Assembly (NCBI GenBank): GCA_950295325.1
Contig: OX485804.1
Span: forward strand, 52,018,001-52,082,000
DNA from: Polytrichum commune
Lineage: Eukaryota > Streptophyta > Polytrichopsida > Polytrichales > Polytrichaceae
Reading direction: 5' to 3'
DNA length: 64,000 nt
The notes below the pieces were generated by a model, which saw only the letters and a list, made by a program, of their open reading frames with translations, did no database searches and was not told the origin of the DNA. Below, piece after piece: positions 13,701 through 23,060 of this stretch. A program made the translations under genes and the position numbers. Numbering within the stretch: position 1 is the stretch's first letter; each line of letters opens with the position of its first letter.

Positions 13701-13855
13701 TTAAGTTGCAGTGGGTTTGGTAGACTATGCTTAGACGGGTTCGAGGGATCTGCGAGGACATCAGGTTGAGCTTTCTGTTTAGCTGAATTCCTTCTAGCCA
13801 AGGCTGCAGCTCGGTTTGCCTCCATACGCCGCTTCTGTTCTTCATTTACCTTCAT
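1786..13855 (-). CDS. ZRANB3: ZRANB3-like SNF2 annealing helicase with HNH endonuclease domain and repeat tail
   Basis: Exons in gene order: 13855-13550, 12742-12395, 12251-12119, 11074-10899, 10743-10670, 10066-10031, 9913-9814, 9680-9621, 9024-8581, 8400-8299, 8138-8028, 7841-7776, 7613-7524, 7158-6871, 6693-6382, 5713-5675, 5568-5381, 5072-4970, 4648-4503, 4062-3983, 3651-3470, 3207-1786. They sum to 4806 nt, 1601 aa, all in phase. Visible: N-terminal EEQKRRMEANR; Walker A GVGKT (about 212-216); DESH box (305-308); SGTP (339-342); motif VI EDRAHRRGQ (632-640); Cys pairs CKFC (about 950) and CVVC (1002-1005); HNH core WHADH (1055-1059) with LCVVCH (1078-1083). SMARCAL1/ZRANB3 proteins remodel stalled forks, and ZRANB3 adds a structure-specific HNH nuclease; this architecture matches. 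QMTIKKLF after the HNH resembles a PCNA-binding PIP box (inference). A Cys cluster (CKC...CDC) interrupts the helicase linker in exon 9. The 36- and 39-nt exons are unusually small; the 39-nt one is least certain. An in-frame upstream ATG at 13951 is an alternative start. Confidence 0.93.
1978..3126 (-). repeat. Coding tandem repeats in the helicase C-terminal tail
   Basis: The last exon encodes about eight degenerate units of 40-52 residues, beginning ELLDIKVAGSAYSAS, then a STSTKPTEVALDLQKH segment, then PAMSV and STKSIHS. Later units are shorter and more diverged. The tail is rich in Ser, Thr and Ala and looks disordered. No known domain was recognised. It lies after the HNH domain, where animal ZRANB3 ends, so it is an added lineage feature (inference). 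Confidence 0.85.
3448..3468. repeat. Interstitial plant telomere-type repeat at a splice donor
   Basis: The plus strand reads GGG followed by two full TTTAGGG units and TTT. On the coding (minus) strand this is the start of the intron after helicase exon 21: the donor GTAAACCC runs straight into CCCTAAA repeats. It is about three units long, far too short for a chromosome end. Confidence 0.85.
5749..6235 (+). mobile_element. Short inverted-repeat element, family A copy 1 (about 490 bp)
   Basis: Lies in the intron between helicase exons 15 and 16. It starts AAGGTGCGCTTGCACACAAC and ends with the imperfect complement (GATTGTGTGTAAAGGC). The interior matches copies at 11623-12078 and 54603-55041 over most of its length, including shared stretches near ACAAACTTCCCACTAGAATC and GTTTGTCTCCACTCCA. 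It has no coding capacity, so it is probably a non-autonomous DNA transposon. The target-site duplication was not resolved. Confidence 0.8.
10194..10525. mobile_element. Foldback element, family B copy 1 (about 330 bp)
   Basis: An almost whole-length inverted repeat in the intron between helicase exons 5 and 6. The left arm starts AACTCAAAACGGAC and the right arm ends CCATTGAGTTAA. Both arms share the complementary core (GCATGCTTGGAGGTAG in one; related CACTACCTCCAAGCAT in sister copies). Related copies lie at 51996-52323, 54106-54432 and 56168-56443. Non-coding. Confidence 0.75.
11623..12078 (-). mobile_element. Short inverted-repeat element, family A copy 2
   Basis: In the 1.0-kb intron between helicase exons 3 and 4, in the opposite orientation to copy 1. 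Its right end is GTGTGTAAATGCACCTT and its left end AAAGTGCGTTTCCACACA. The interior tracks the copy at 54603-55041 closely, for example CCTATTGGTGCAGTCC, GGAGTGGAGACAAA and ACTACACCTTGTAT-like segments. Confidence 0.8.
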
Positions 13856-13951
13856 TTTGTGAGGGACACACTTCACATACTTATAAACTTCATAATGCGC
13901 TTGTTGGTTGCTCCTGTTGTGGAGGTCACTAATGAATGTGGCAAGATCCAA

Positions 13952-14046
13952 GTAGCCATTGATTTGGTCCCAAAAATACCGAAATTGCTGTCATGATCCT
14001 CGATCTTTCGGACGAGCTTCTCGACTCTGTGGTTTTCATCGAGAAG

Positions 14047-14078
<32 letters not shown>

Positions 14079-15216
14079 CCATGTCTATTGAATGGCTTTC
14101 GTCGTCAGGACATAAGGGTGTGATTGTTGCCATGCAAGATCCGCCTCCAAATTTGGCGCTTCTGCGTCACAATCAAGGAGAACGGTATAAGAGGTCTCTA
14201 AATCTGACAGCCACTCAAGGTAAACCACACTCAGATCGGACCGACCATGGCCTATTTATCGGTTAGGAAACTCTGGCGTTTGTGATAGAGAGATAGAAAT
14301 CTATAAGGCATTGAAGTAGACCTGGACTCGTGTTTGCATTCACATTCCTCTACCTGGCTGCAAAATGTACCCCCAGTAAGGGATACATTTCCGAACAATT
14401 AGCTGTGCAAGCAATTTTGACAATTTTCTCATTGCTGCGACCCAGGCAACACATCCGAAATATCGAGCAACCCACGAGCTCAACATTAGCAGGTCTTTCG
14501 ATACACTCAGCTTTGAGAATCGCCAATCCCGCTTTCCCAATGACCATACCCCAACCACCCAGACAATGGGAAGCAAATTGACAAGTGGCAATTCATAAAT
14601 TCGTGAACGCAAGTGGCAATCTCTAGCCATCCGCATCACCATGCCAATATTACTACTTCAAACTGTAGAGAAGTAATTAGTTCACATCTACAGTATATCA
14701 TCCAGTGTTATATAATCCTTATCTAACAAATGTGAAGGGAGAAAGTGCCAATACAACGCTTTGACGTTATCATAACTTCAGTTTTGCAATTCATGCTGAA
14801 TGAACAGGTTCCCTCGTCACTGCTATGTTTCCATGCCACTATAATCTGCTAAGAATTCGAAATTTGCATTAAAGGAACTTCCATATCCAGGAATGCCAAT
14901 GAACCTATAGGTTCGCCATGCCCAACCACCTAACCCTCCGAGCAAACTGCGAGGAGTGGCCATTCAAAAATTCAAGTGGCATTCTCTAGCCTAACCACAC
15001 GACCATGCCAATTTTCACTACAGCAGCTTCCGGAGATCACGAGGCCCGTCTAGGCCTCTTTCTGTTCCACATTGCTTGCTAGGTATTAGTTGCAAATAAA
15101 TGCATACCATCTCGGAAATCGTCATGGTGCAAAAACCTCTCAGCTCCTGGAAATCGAGGGAAAGGAAATCTGTGTGTTTATCCATCTGCAGAACATCATT
15201 CCAGTGCTACGAATGA

Positions 15217-15252
<36 letters not shown>

Positions 15253-16554
15253 TCGAGGATCACGAGGCCAGAGAGCGCATTGTGTTGCTTGTTTAATGGA
15301 TGGATGAGTGGATGGATTGGTCTCGACAATGCACCAATTCGTGTAATGTGAGAAAACCCACCTTCAACTGCAAAGTAGGAGCCTCGGTTAGCATCATTGC
15401 GAAGCGGAACCTCCATTTCCAGTGCATCAGCCAAAAACGACAATGGCGCCTGCGGAGGAGGAAGCATGGCAGAACAGAGAAGAAGCGCCTTGGAGAAGGA
15501 ACTTTACCGTTGGGAGCTGACCTTCATTCGTCCTACTATCATCCATCCAGCTTATGTCATCTTTGGATGAAACTCATATTGTGGTTTTATCAGAAGGGGG
15601 CCAAAGGATTCATGGTGTCTGCGTAAATCTCATCCGGTAAGCTTAGTCTGAGGGCTTTCTCAACTATAAATTTCTCAACAATGAGTACGAGTGTATTAAA
15701 AGCAACTCTTGTCAGTGTGACCCCAATGCAAAACAAAATCATTGTTGCTTGTCTTCCTGTAAATCATACGCTCGCCATTGAAATTGGTTGGTGGTTGACT
15801 ATCGCAATCCCTACACATAGCAGATTTTGTCATTTTTTTCTCATATAATAAAGTTATCTTTAAAGTTGTTGGCTTTGAAGGCCTGACTTTGAGCTTGAAT
15901 CTTGAGTCCGCCTTGCTCACTTATTTGGGGGATCCATTATCGGCAAAGTTAGTCTTTACCACGTTGCCAACCACCTAGCCTCACAGCCGCCTACGCTAGC
16001 CCACGCTACTTTCAAACTTTGTCAGCACTATCAGGTTTGTTCCCATTTGCTTTCCCAAAGAACTTTGCATTCCGTTGCATGAAGGCTTCAGACCATCGCA
16101 CTTTCTACATTTTCGACATTCACAAGGTTGAGCTCTCTACAAGATTTAGGGTTCTCCACTTAGTGGATGGTCCGTCATCAATATTCATACACATTAATGC
16201 AACTTTTTGCATGGATTATGTAACTTCGAATAGTAGTGACACTAAATACCATGAACGGTGTAGCCTAATAGTATTTAGCTGCATCACAAAGTTTTGGGGG
16301 TAAGTGTTCACAACACATAAGGTAGAAGCACCCAATTCCAACACCAATTTTTCTCCAAGGTGGGCAACTATGTACCTCAACAAGAACACTAATTGTATTA
16401 TTCTAAGGATTGCAAACACAACTCATTGCTTACTAAAAACATAATCTTAATGATCACCATTGTTCATTTTGAGAGAGCCTAGGTCACTTTTAGAAAGATC
16501 AAGTGAGGTTTGTTGAATGATATAGCCAGTGAGCCGGTGGCCGGCACATGCCAT
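13952..16554. other. Intergenic region upstream of the helicase gene
   Basis: Contains an (ATC)n microsatellite at 14047-14079 and a (GA)15 run at 15220-15249. A diverged duplicate pair of about 100 bp lies at about 14550-14640 and 14910-15020 (both read AAGTGGCA...TCTCTAGCC). The segment at about 14690-14845 resembles 48090-48240. It probably includes the helicase promoter, but no core element was identified with confidence. Confidence 0.5.
15468..15629 (+). other. Possible orphan exon remnant
   Basis: An ATG at 15468 opens a 34-codon frame (MAEQRRSALEKELYRWELTF...) ending at TGA just where another frame opens with DETHIVVLSEGGQRIHGVC and meets a good donor (CCGGTAAGC) near 15635. Read together they resemble the first exon of a real gene with a one-base frameshift, or two pieces of a decayed gene. 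No family was recognised and no downstream exon was found. Low confidence. Confidence 0.2.
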
Positions 16555-17350
16555 CACTAGTTTCCCAGACATCGCATAAACATGTCATTTACAATGGAGG
16601 CATTACGAGTCCATGAGAAAACCCAACTTTTTATGAGTGTAGTTTCTTCACTAGCCCATCGAGATGATGCTCATCAAGGTATTGATAATATAAAGATACA
16701 ACAAATCATTATACACTCTAAACTCCGTAGTATCACACCTATGGCAACCAAAGTGCACATAAAATTATGGAGTTTTGTAGCATTAACATGGATGCGTGAT
16801 ACTATAGAATTAGTGTAGCATGTGACATTATGGAATAACACAAAGGACATGTGAGGACAAATTGAATTCGTTCTCCCATCACCTACGCTATTGTGGTCCA
16901 CTCCACTTGACCTTCCTGGGCGATGTGGCGGGCGCATGCACCAACATTCAGCAAGTGGCATAAGAAGAAGAAAAAAAAAATTAAAAATAAGAAGGTGACA
17001 CTCCACATGTTGACATATGGCGCAATGCGAGGGTGTAGGTTAACTTCTTTGATGGTTTGCATTAATGACAAATTTTGTGATATAAGGGAGAAAAAATATG
17101 ACAATAAGGAGTGAGATTTGAACTACAAACATATGTTCCCTAGGGTTTTGGGATATTAGAGAATGTGTGACATTACGGAGGTCGATATTACGGAGTTTAG
17201 GGTGTATCTTGAATTTCACTAATCACCCTAAACATGAAGTGGTCAGCAGGAAGCAGTGCAAGTGAATCTGCAGAGAAAGAGTCGATGGAAGATTCCATAC
17301 TTCATGTGATTAAAAGAATAGGTTCCTTTGCAGTTAAGAGCCTGTAGATA
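16555..17350 (-). pseudogene. Decayed duplicate of a helicase gene fragment (exon 14 region)
   Basis: The stretch 16560-16711 matches the helicase intron at about 6695-6848: both contain AAACCCAACTTT, GTGTAGTTTCTTCAC and GATACAACAAATCATTA. After a 495-bp insertion the match resumes at 17207 with TCTTGAATTTCACTAATCACC against 6850 onward, including the exon-14 3' end, and later AAGAGCCTGTAGAT (compare 7204-7217). Exon 14 itself is mostly deleted. A non-functional partial copy in the same orientation, about 10 kb upstream of the source. Confidence 0.7.
16712..17206. mobile_element. Inverted-repeat element nested in the helicase pseudogene fragment
   Basis: Starts TACACTCTAAACTCCGTA and ends TACGGAGTTTAGGGTGTA, a roughly 20-bp terminal inverted repeat with few mismatches. 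Removing it rejoins the helicase-like sequence on both sides, which defines the insertion cleanly. No transposase frame is visible. The superfamily is not assigned. Confidence 0.75.
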
Positions 17351-17947
17351 AGAAGAAGAAGAAGAAGAAACATTTGTAGGGGGAGTATGCAACTACTCCC
17401 CTCCAATTTGCATTCACCTAGGAATAGAAGTGTTTGCAATGTATTTAGCACCCAAAAACAAAAGTTGGAACTGTGTCATTAAGTTGATTTGGTAAACATT
17501 GTGTCTGGTACCTAATGATTTGGGCGAATCGAATACTCGTTCTTTGTTGGATGCCTAAACCCTTGCCTCCAAGGAACCAATGTACGGGTTGGTTCACCCC
17601 GGCTGTACCTAATGTGGTAAGCCAATCCATAGAAATCAAACTATATATACTACATGGACGACAATGTTTCATACGACATTATGGTTCAATTATATTTGGA
17701 GGGAGCTTTCTATTTTTTCAACATTGCTACAAACAAAGAGAAATTCTGTCGCAACCCTTGCTAAGCCCCCTTGACAATCTTGCCAATTTTCAATTTTAGC
17801 AAAGGTTATGAGCACTAACCATTCGCATTCCGCCATGCTAATGGTTAGCTCCTCCTACCCCGGACCTTATGGTTCATAGGAGGGAACCAACCCTCCTACT
17901 TTGCTTTCGGGACTCACCCCTTAATCGGTCACCCATTTCTTCGATGT
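17351..17947. other. Intergenic, nothing recognised
   Basis: Contains a short AAG/AGA microsatellite near 17350-17370 and otherwise no gene, RNA or repeat that I can identify. Confidence 0.4.
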
Positions 17948-18490
17948 GGACTTCCATCCATGGAAGTCCAATCCTATGTTGATCATCGTATTGCCGGAGC
18001 AACACTACAACAACCCGAACCATACTAGGCAACTATGGCCTCACAATGGGCCAAAGCCCATGGAGGCCGTGCCGTTCAACCTCGGGTGGGTGAGGCCACA
18101 CCACCTCACCCATATAAGCCTCTAGGACTCTCCGCGGGGCCCCTACCCCACCGTCAAGAGACCTCTTGTCTCTCTACCAAGAGTTGGGGCCAAGTGGACA
18201 TTTTCCTTTAGCTGCTGGGCCTGGAACCCCCCCAGCAGCTTCAGACCATCATAACTTCCTTGTATGATATCTGATCATAACAACCAACCACTCCATCTTC
18301 ATCTACGCTTCACGTAGATGCCGATGGACTCCTCACTTGCCCTATTCAGGCAAGTCTTGAGGAAGTTATGCCTGTTTGAACCTTGGCAGTCCCGGGAATC
18401 ACTCCCAGGCACTGCTGTACCAGGGCGCTGTCCTGGGACAGCGCCCCACTCAAATGGCCATAACTCCTAGCTCACACCTCCGCTTGAGGT
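17948..18490. other. GC-rich cluster of short hairpins upstream of the LINE
   Basis: At least seven inverted repeats in 540 bp: GGACTTCCAT/ATGGAAGTCC at 17948-17969 (2-nt loop); GCTGCTGGG/CCCAGCAGC at 18211-18239; CATCTACG/CGTAGATG at 18300-18320; ACTTGCC/GGCAAGT at 18335-18355; an imperfect GCAGT...ACTGC stem at 18386-18415; GGGCGCTGTCC/GGACAGCGCCC at 18423-18446 (2-nt loop); CACCTC/GAGGTG at 18474-18490. A TATAA sits at 18113-18117. The composition is much more GC-rich than the LINE that follows. It could be a retroelement leader, an LTR or a structured RNA source. The function is unknown. Confidence 0.7.
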
Positions 18491-21400
18491 GATCTTGAGC
18501 ATTCTAGAATCACCACGCCATGAGCTACGCATAGATCATGGCCTTACCCTCATGCCTCCTAGTCTCCGTGGGTGGGAGGCGTTCCCAACGCCCGGGGCCC
18601 TCACCCACACTAGGATCACTTGGGCCCTCTCACCAACGGCGTCACAAGTCCCGGGTGTCACTCCGGGGTCCCCCTTGTGCCCATGGTGTTTCGGGCACTC
18701 CTCATGGAGAGGTGCGCGACAAATTCCAACCTACTGGACACATAGCAAAACCATCCTATTGCACAAAAAAATGACCCCATACACCTTGCCAACTTTAGGC
18801 CGATTGCATTGGCCAACACTATATATAAATTATTCACTAGTATCATAATGATTCTCTTCACAAGTTACAGCGAACAACATAAAATATTACACTTCAGCCA
18901 AGAAGACTTCCGGCCTCAACGAAACATATCCCGACAAATTCAAATGATCTTAACAGCCCTAGAAGATGCAAGACTCGCCACCAAGGACATCTATCCACCT
19001 ACATCGACTTTCGTAATGCCTTCGGATCCATTGACCACGCAAGACTATTTGCCCTCATGGAAGACCTAGGTTTTCCCCTAGACGTAGTGAAAATAGTCGA
19101 AAACATATACAAAAATTCCACTACATCCTTCACCAGCAACAACTTTGGAACAACACGCCCAATAACAATAAGCGGAGGCACCATACAAGGAAACACCCTT
19201 AGTCCATATTTATTTATCATATTTCTAGTATCTCTACTCCGTTGGTTAGAAATGACAACTTGGGGTATCACTTTAACACGTCCACATCCACATGCACCAC
19301 CACAGCATATGCAGACGACCTAGCCATAATATCCGACAACATACAATACATCCAACCCCAAATCAAGCTACAAAAATTTGCAGAATGGTCACATATGGAC
19401 CTCAACCTCTCAAAATGTGTCATCACAAGATGCCCCAACAAATCGAAACTCAAACCTAACACATTCAAAGCATACATCCAATCACAAAATATCACATACA
19501 ACACCAAAAGCTTCCCAACCCTAACACAAAACGAATTATATACATACATAGGCATTCAACTAGTACCCTCCCTCAAATGGAACCTACAAAGAGAAATCAC
19601 ACTCCAAAAAACTAAACAACAATGTAAACTACTAACCCTATCTCCAACCAGCCTCAAATAAAAAATTAAAATCCTAAATACAGTCATAAAGCCCCACATA
19701 ACATACGCATATTACGCGGTACCTTTCTCCAAACCAGACATTATGAAACTAACCAAAGAAATCTGCAACATACCCAAAAACACCGCTAACATCTTTACCC
19801 ACCTCCCACATGACAACTTTGGCATAAGCATATCCTCTCTTCTACCAGACTACATACACTGTATAGGCCAACAACTAATACAAGCCTTCAATGACCCAAG
19901 ATAATTGGGTATTATATACCAAGGTCTAGCCAAATATATAGCATCCAAATACGAGAGTTCATTACACCTCCCTAAATTCAAACAACAGGCATGCACAAGA
20001 TCACCCATAGCCAGAACTCTCTTTCTGCTCGAAAGAGAATATGAAATACATGTTACCACTGCTAACCGTGCATTCCCCCTAAAAAAAACCCCGCTAGAAC
20101 ATACATGAACATCCAACCCAATATACATCAACCTCCCCGAGAACTCCAAAAAAAAATCCCAAAAATACCTAGACAAACAATACACACATGGAATCACAAT
20201 ACTATCACAAATCCAAAACAAAGACACCATGGCCATAATTACACCCGAGGAATTCCAAAGCACACACAAACACATATCCAAAACCATTAAGGAAGCCCTA
20301 CAACAAGCCACAATAATAATTCCTATTACACCAAAACCCACCCCTCACACAAACCACTCCCAGCCACCACAACAAATACCCACAAATACCAACCTTGACT
20401 ATCACCACCCCCCACAACACACCCTAGGACGAGCAATTCACGCAATAACCAATGAAAAATCCACTACTAGAAGAGACAAATGGGGCACACAAGCCCTCAA
20501 GAAAAAATACCTATGTCAATGGCTAACCACACAAGGCACCACCCACCAATGGCACCTAGAAGAGGACCTCCTACACCTAGACAACATCCTACTAGAACAC
20601 AACTTCTAACTTCTAACACAATATCACAACACCACCAACAAACAAAAAGCCACCCAAACATATGCCAACTACCTTAACCACACCCAAACAAAAGACAAAA
20701 AAAATACATACATCCCCCCCTTAGAATTACCAACCTCAAAACATACACGCAAGAATGTAACCCGGATAAGGATATCCTTACCACCAAAACAACCATACAA
20801 ACACAAGCCTCAGAATCCCACATATACGACCAAAATGGAAAATCCATAGCCACCATCAATACAGAAAGACTACAATAGCTATGGACACACTTCTCTCAAA
20901 GCAACCCCCTACACTTAACCAACTTCCTACAACCGCCCCCACAAGATTTTGAAACCGAAATACTATGGCTCATACAAAGATACATAACCATATTCCCCAA
21001 GAGAAAACCAAAACACATACAACCTAACAACCAACACCACATACTACACCCCGAAATTACCAAAATACTAATAGACACCTTCAAAATCACACACTCATAC
21101 TACTCATCCCCCCTTACTTGCCCTATGCAACTCACAAAACATAACTCACCGCATACCCGAGACATATTATTTGGATCTCTAGGACACGTACACTCCTCCA
21201 GATGGAATGGCATCGGCCTAGCATTCCCCACGGACCACAATACGACCCTAGAGGTCATCCATTAGGCTAGAATGGCCGCCAAAGAAGACACACAAACCAA
21301 CACCATATTAATAGTAAACCACAATGACTGGACACCACAACAACTACCTATCACCTCAAGCGCGGATATTCACATATTAGCAACCATCCCACCACATACC

Positions 21401-21638
21401 ATACAATTTAACCCCACGCCAGAATGGCCAAAATACCACCATTACACAGAACCATCACTGACATCCATCATATACATACACAACCAAATAAGTCCAACAA
21501 TGAACCCACAACTCCCACAAGACCTAAATAAAGTCCTAAAAAGAACCACGAACACACACATAGAGACATATCCCATCAAACCCACCCCCAAAACATACAA
21601 CATTAAATTTTCCAAGGCAAACCCTAAACCTTGTTCCC
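18491..21638 (+). mobile_element. Decayed LINE-type retrotransposon (reverse transcriptase)
   Basis: Reverse transcriptase blocks in order across shifted frames: SKTILLHKK near 18740; DPIHLANFRPIALANTIYK near 18775; FRPQRN; YIDFRNAFGSIDHARL-like near 19000; QGNTLSPYLFIIF at about 19190-19230; and the catalytic YADDLAIIS at about 19315-19340. Downstream frames (19905-21652) continue as broken A/C-rich protein fragments with no recognised domain. Frameshifts near 18770, 18990 and 19240, plus several stops, make it inactive. The upstream boundary is uncertain, and no endonuclease domain was seen. The plus strand is strikingly poor in G after 19 kb. Confidence 0.85.
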
Positions 21639-21787
21639 AAGTTAAAGTTTGATGAGTAAAATGTTTACTTTCCTAATTGGGGTGAAAATGACAGAATTGA
21701 ATCCTTTAAGTTGCGGACAAAGATTTCAATTCTGTTATTTTCACTCCAATTAGGAAAGTAAACAATTTACTCATCAAACTTTAACTT
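21639..21787. repeat. 63-bp near-perfect inverted repeat
   Basis: Arm 21639-21701 is the complement of arm 21725-21787 with three mismatches and a 23-nt loop. The outer ends read AAGTTAAAGTTTGATGAG and CTCATCAAACTTTAACTT. It lies exactly between the LINE remains and the gag fragment. It could be a small foldback element or a hairpin made by repair at the junction. Confidence 0.9.
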
Positions 21788-23060
21788 GAATTGGATAACT
21801 GACAAACTTCCCTATTTCAAATCATACAATTGTTGGCGTATGTCCTCTCCATAGTTGCCAAGGAGGAATTGATGGAGAAACAACTCTTTGAATGTACTCC
21901 ATGTTGAAATAGGTCCTGATCCACAGTTTTCTCGGTCCCTCTTCAATGTATCAAACCAAACACGAGCTTTGTCTTGAAGGAAAATCACCATAGCCTTGAT
22001 CTTATCCGCATCCTTGTATTTTGACGGGAAAAATTCCTCCACTATCAAAATGAAAGACATAACTTCCTTTAGCTTGCAGTTCCGCCCTCCAAAACTAGGT
22101 TTCATTGGATACTTTTTCAAGTCGTTCAAAATATCAACTTCTCCATGAGCAATCCTACTTGGAGAAGACGTAGCACTCGCCTCCACCTCCCTTGAGACAA
22201 GTGGTGTAACTGCATGATTTTCTCTTGAAAGAGGTGGGGAGTAAGGAGTCGTCTCCCTAGGAAGAGGTGGAATTCTAGGTTGTGCAAAACCTTGGCTCAA
22301 TGCAGCCAAGATTGCCCTTACAATCTATTCTTGAAAACCCTCCACATGATCCATCCCTGCTTTGATACCAATTTGTAACATACCTCTCACAGGTTTGTCA
22401 CCAACATTCACAATAACAATTATCAATCAAAATGATGAGTTGAAGAACTCAATTTTTTTTCCTTGTAACGTCAAATTACAATCATAGACCAAATAGGTCT
22501 TAGTCTAAGCTCAACCACCCGACCATACGAGAGAGACAAAAAGAATCCTCTCTCCTCCCCCGAGCTTCTTCTTATGCCAAAGGCACTACTTTTACTTTCT
22601 ACTATCACATATAATAAAAATATACTATTCATAGCTCTATCTCTTAGTTCTACTATGAATTTTCTATCTTTGGTTCTTCTAGAACCTTCTTCCATCTTTT
22701 AACTCCATCTCATTCTTCCAGTTGGAACTATCCAATTCCAACTGGATTTATCCATCCCTCCTCCTAGTTGGAATTGTCTAATTCTAACTTGATTCATCCA
22801 TCCTTTATTCTAGTTGGAACTGTCTAATTCCAACTTGATTCATCCATCCTTTATTCTAGTTGGAACTGTCTAATTCCAACTTGGTTCATCCAACCATTCT
22901 TCTAGTTAAAACTGTCTAATTCTAACTAGATCTATCTATTGATTGAGAGTTGTCTAACTCCAATGAATAGCATTAATCTTTCCAATTTTGGAGTGGTCTA
23001 ACTCCAGTGCACCTCATCGAGAGTTGTCTAACTCATGTGCACTAAGTAATGAGCTATCTA
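21788..23060 (-). mobile_element. Truncated LTR retrotransposon: LTR, primer site and gag fragment
   Basis: Read on the minus strand. The gag-like frame 22309-21812 contains a capsid-type segment (ARVWFDTLKRD, TWSTFKELFLHQF, GEDIRQQLYDLK) typical of Ty3/gypsy gag. Upstream at 22370-22359 is TGGTATCAAAGC, one mismatch from the primer-binding site for initiator Met-tRNA. The LTR would end (TGTTACA) just before it, at about 22374. A TATA-like ATTTTTATTATATG lies near 22622-22605. Pol is absent: the element stops at the 63-bp inverted repeat. The outer LTR end could not be placed; 23060 is a guess. Confidence 0.7.
22718..22947. repeat. 46-bp tandem array of hairpin units
   Basis: Units start at 22718, 22764, 22810, 22856 and 22902, an exact 46-bp period. 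Each holds AGTTGGAA...TTCCAACT as a small inverted repeat followed by a TTCATCCATCC-type spacer. The last unit is the most diverged, and related half-units (GAGTTGTCTAACTC) continue to about 23050. It lies inside the presumed LTR, upstream of its TATA-like site. Confidence 0.85.

Noticed and set aside
22471-22695. 74-codon minus frame starting MEEGSRRTKDRKF
   Set aside because: It lies within the presumed LTR, upstream of the primer site. No domain is visible; most likely chance.
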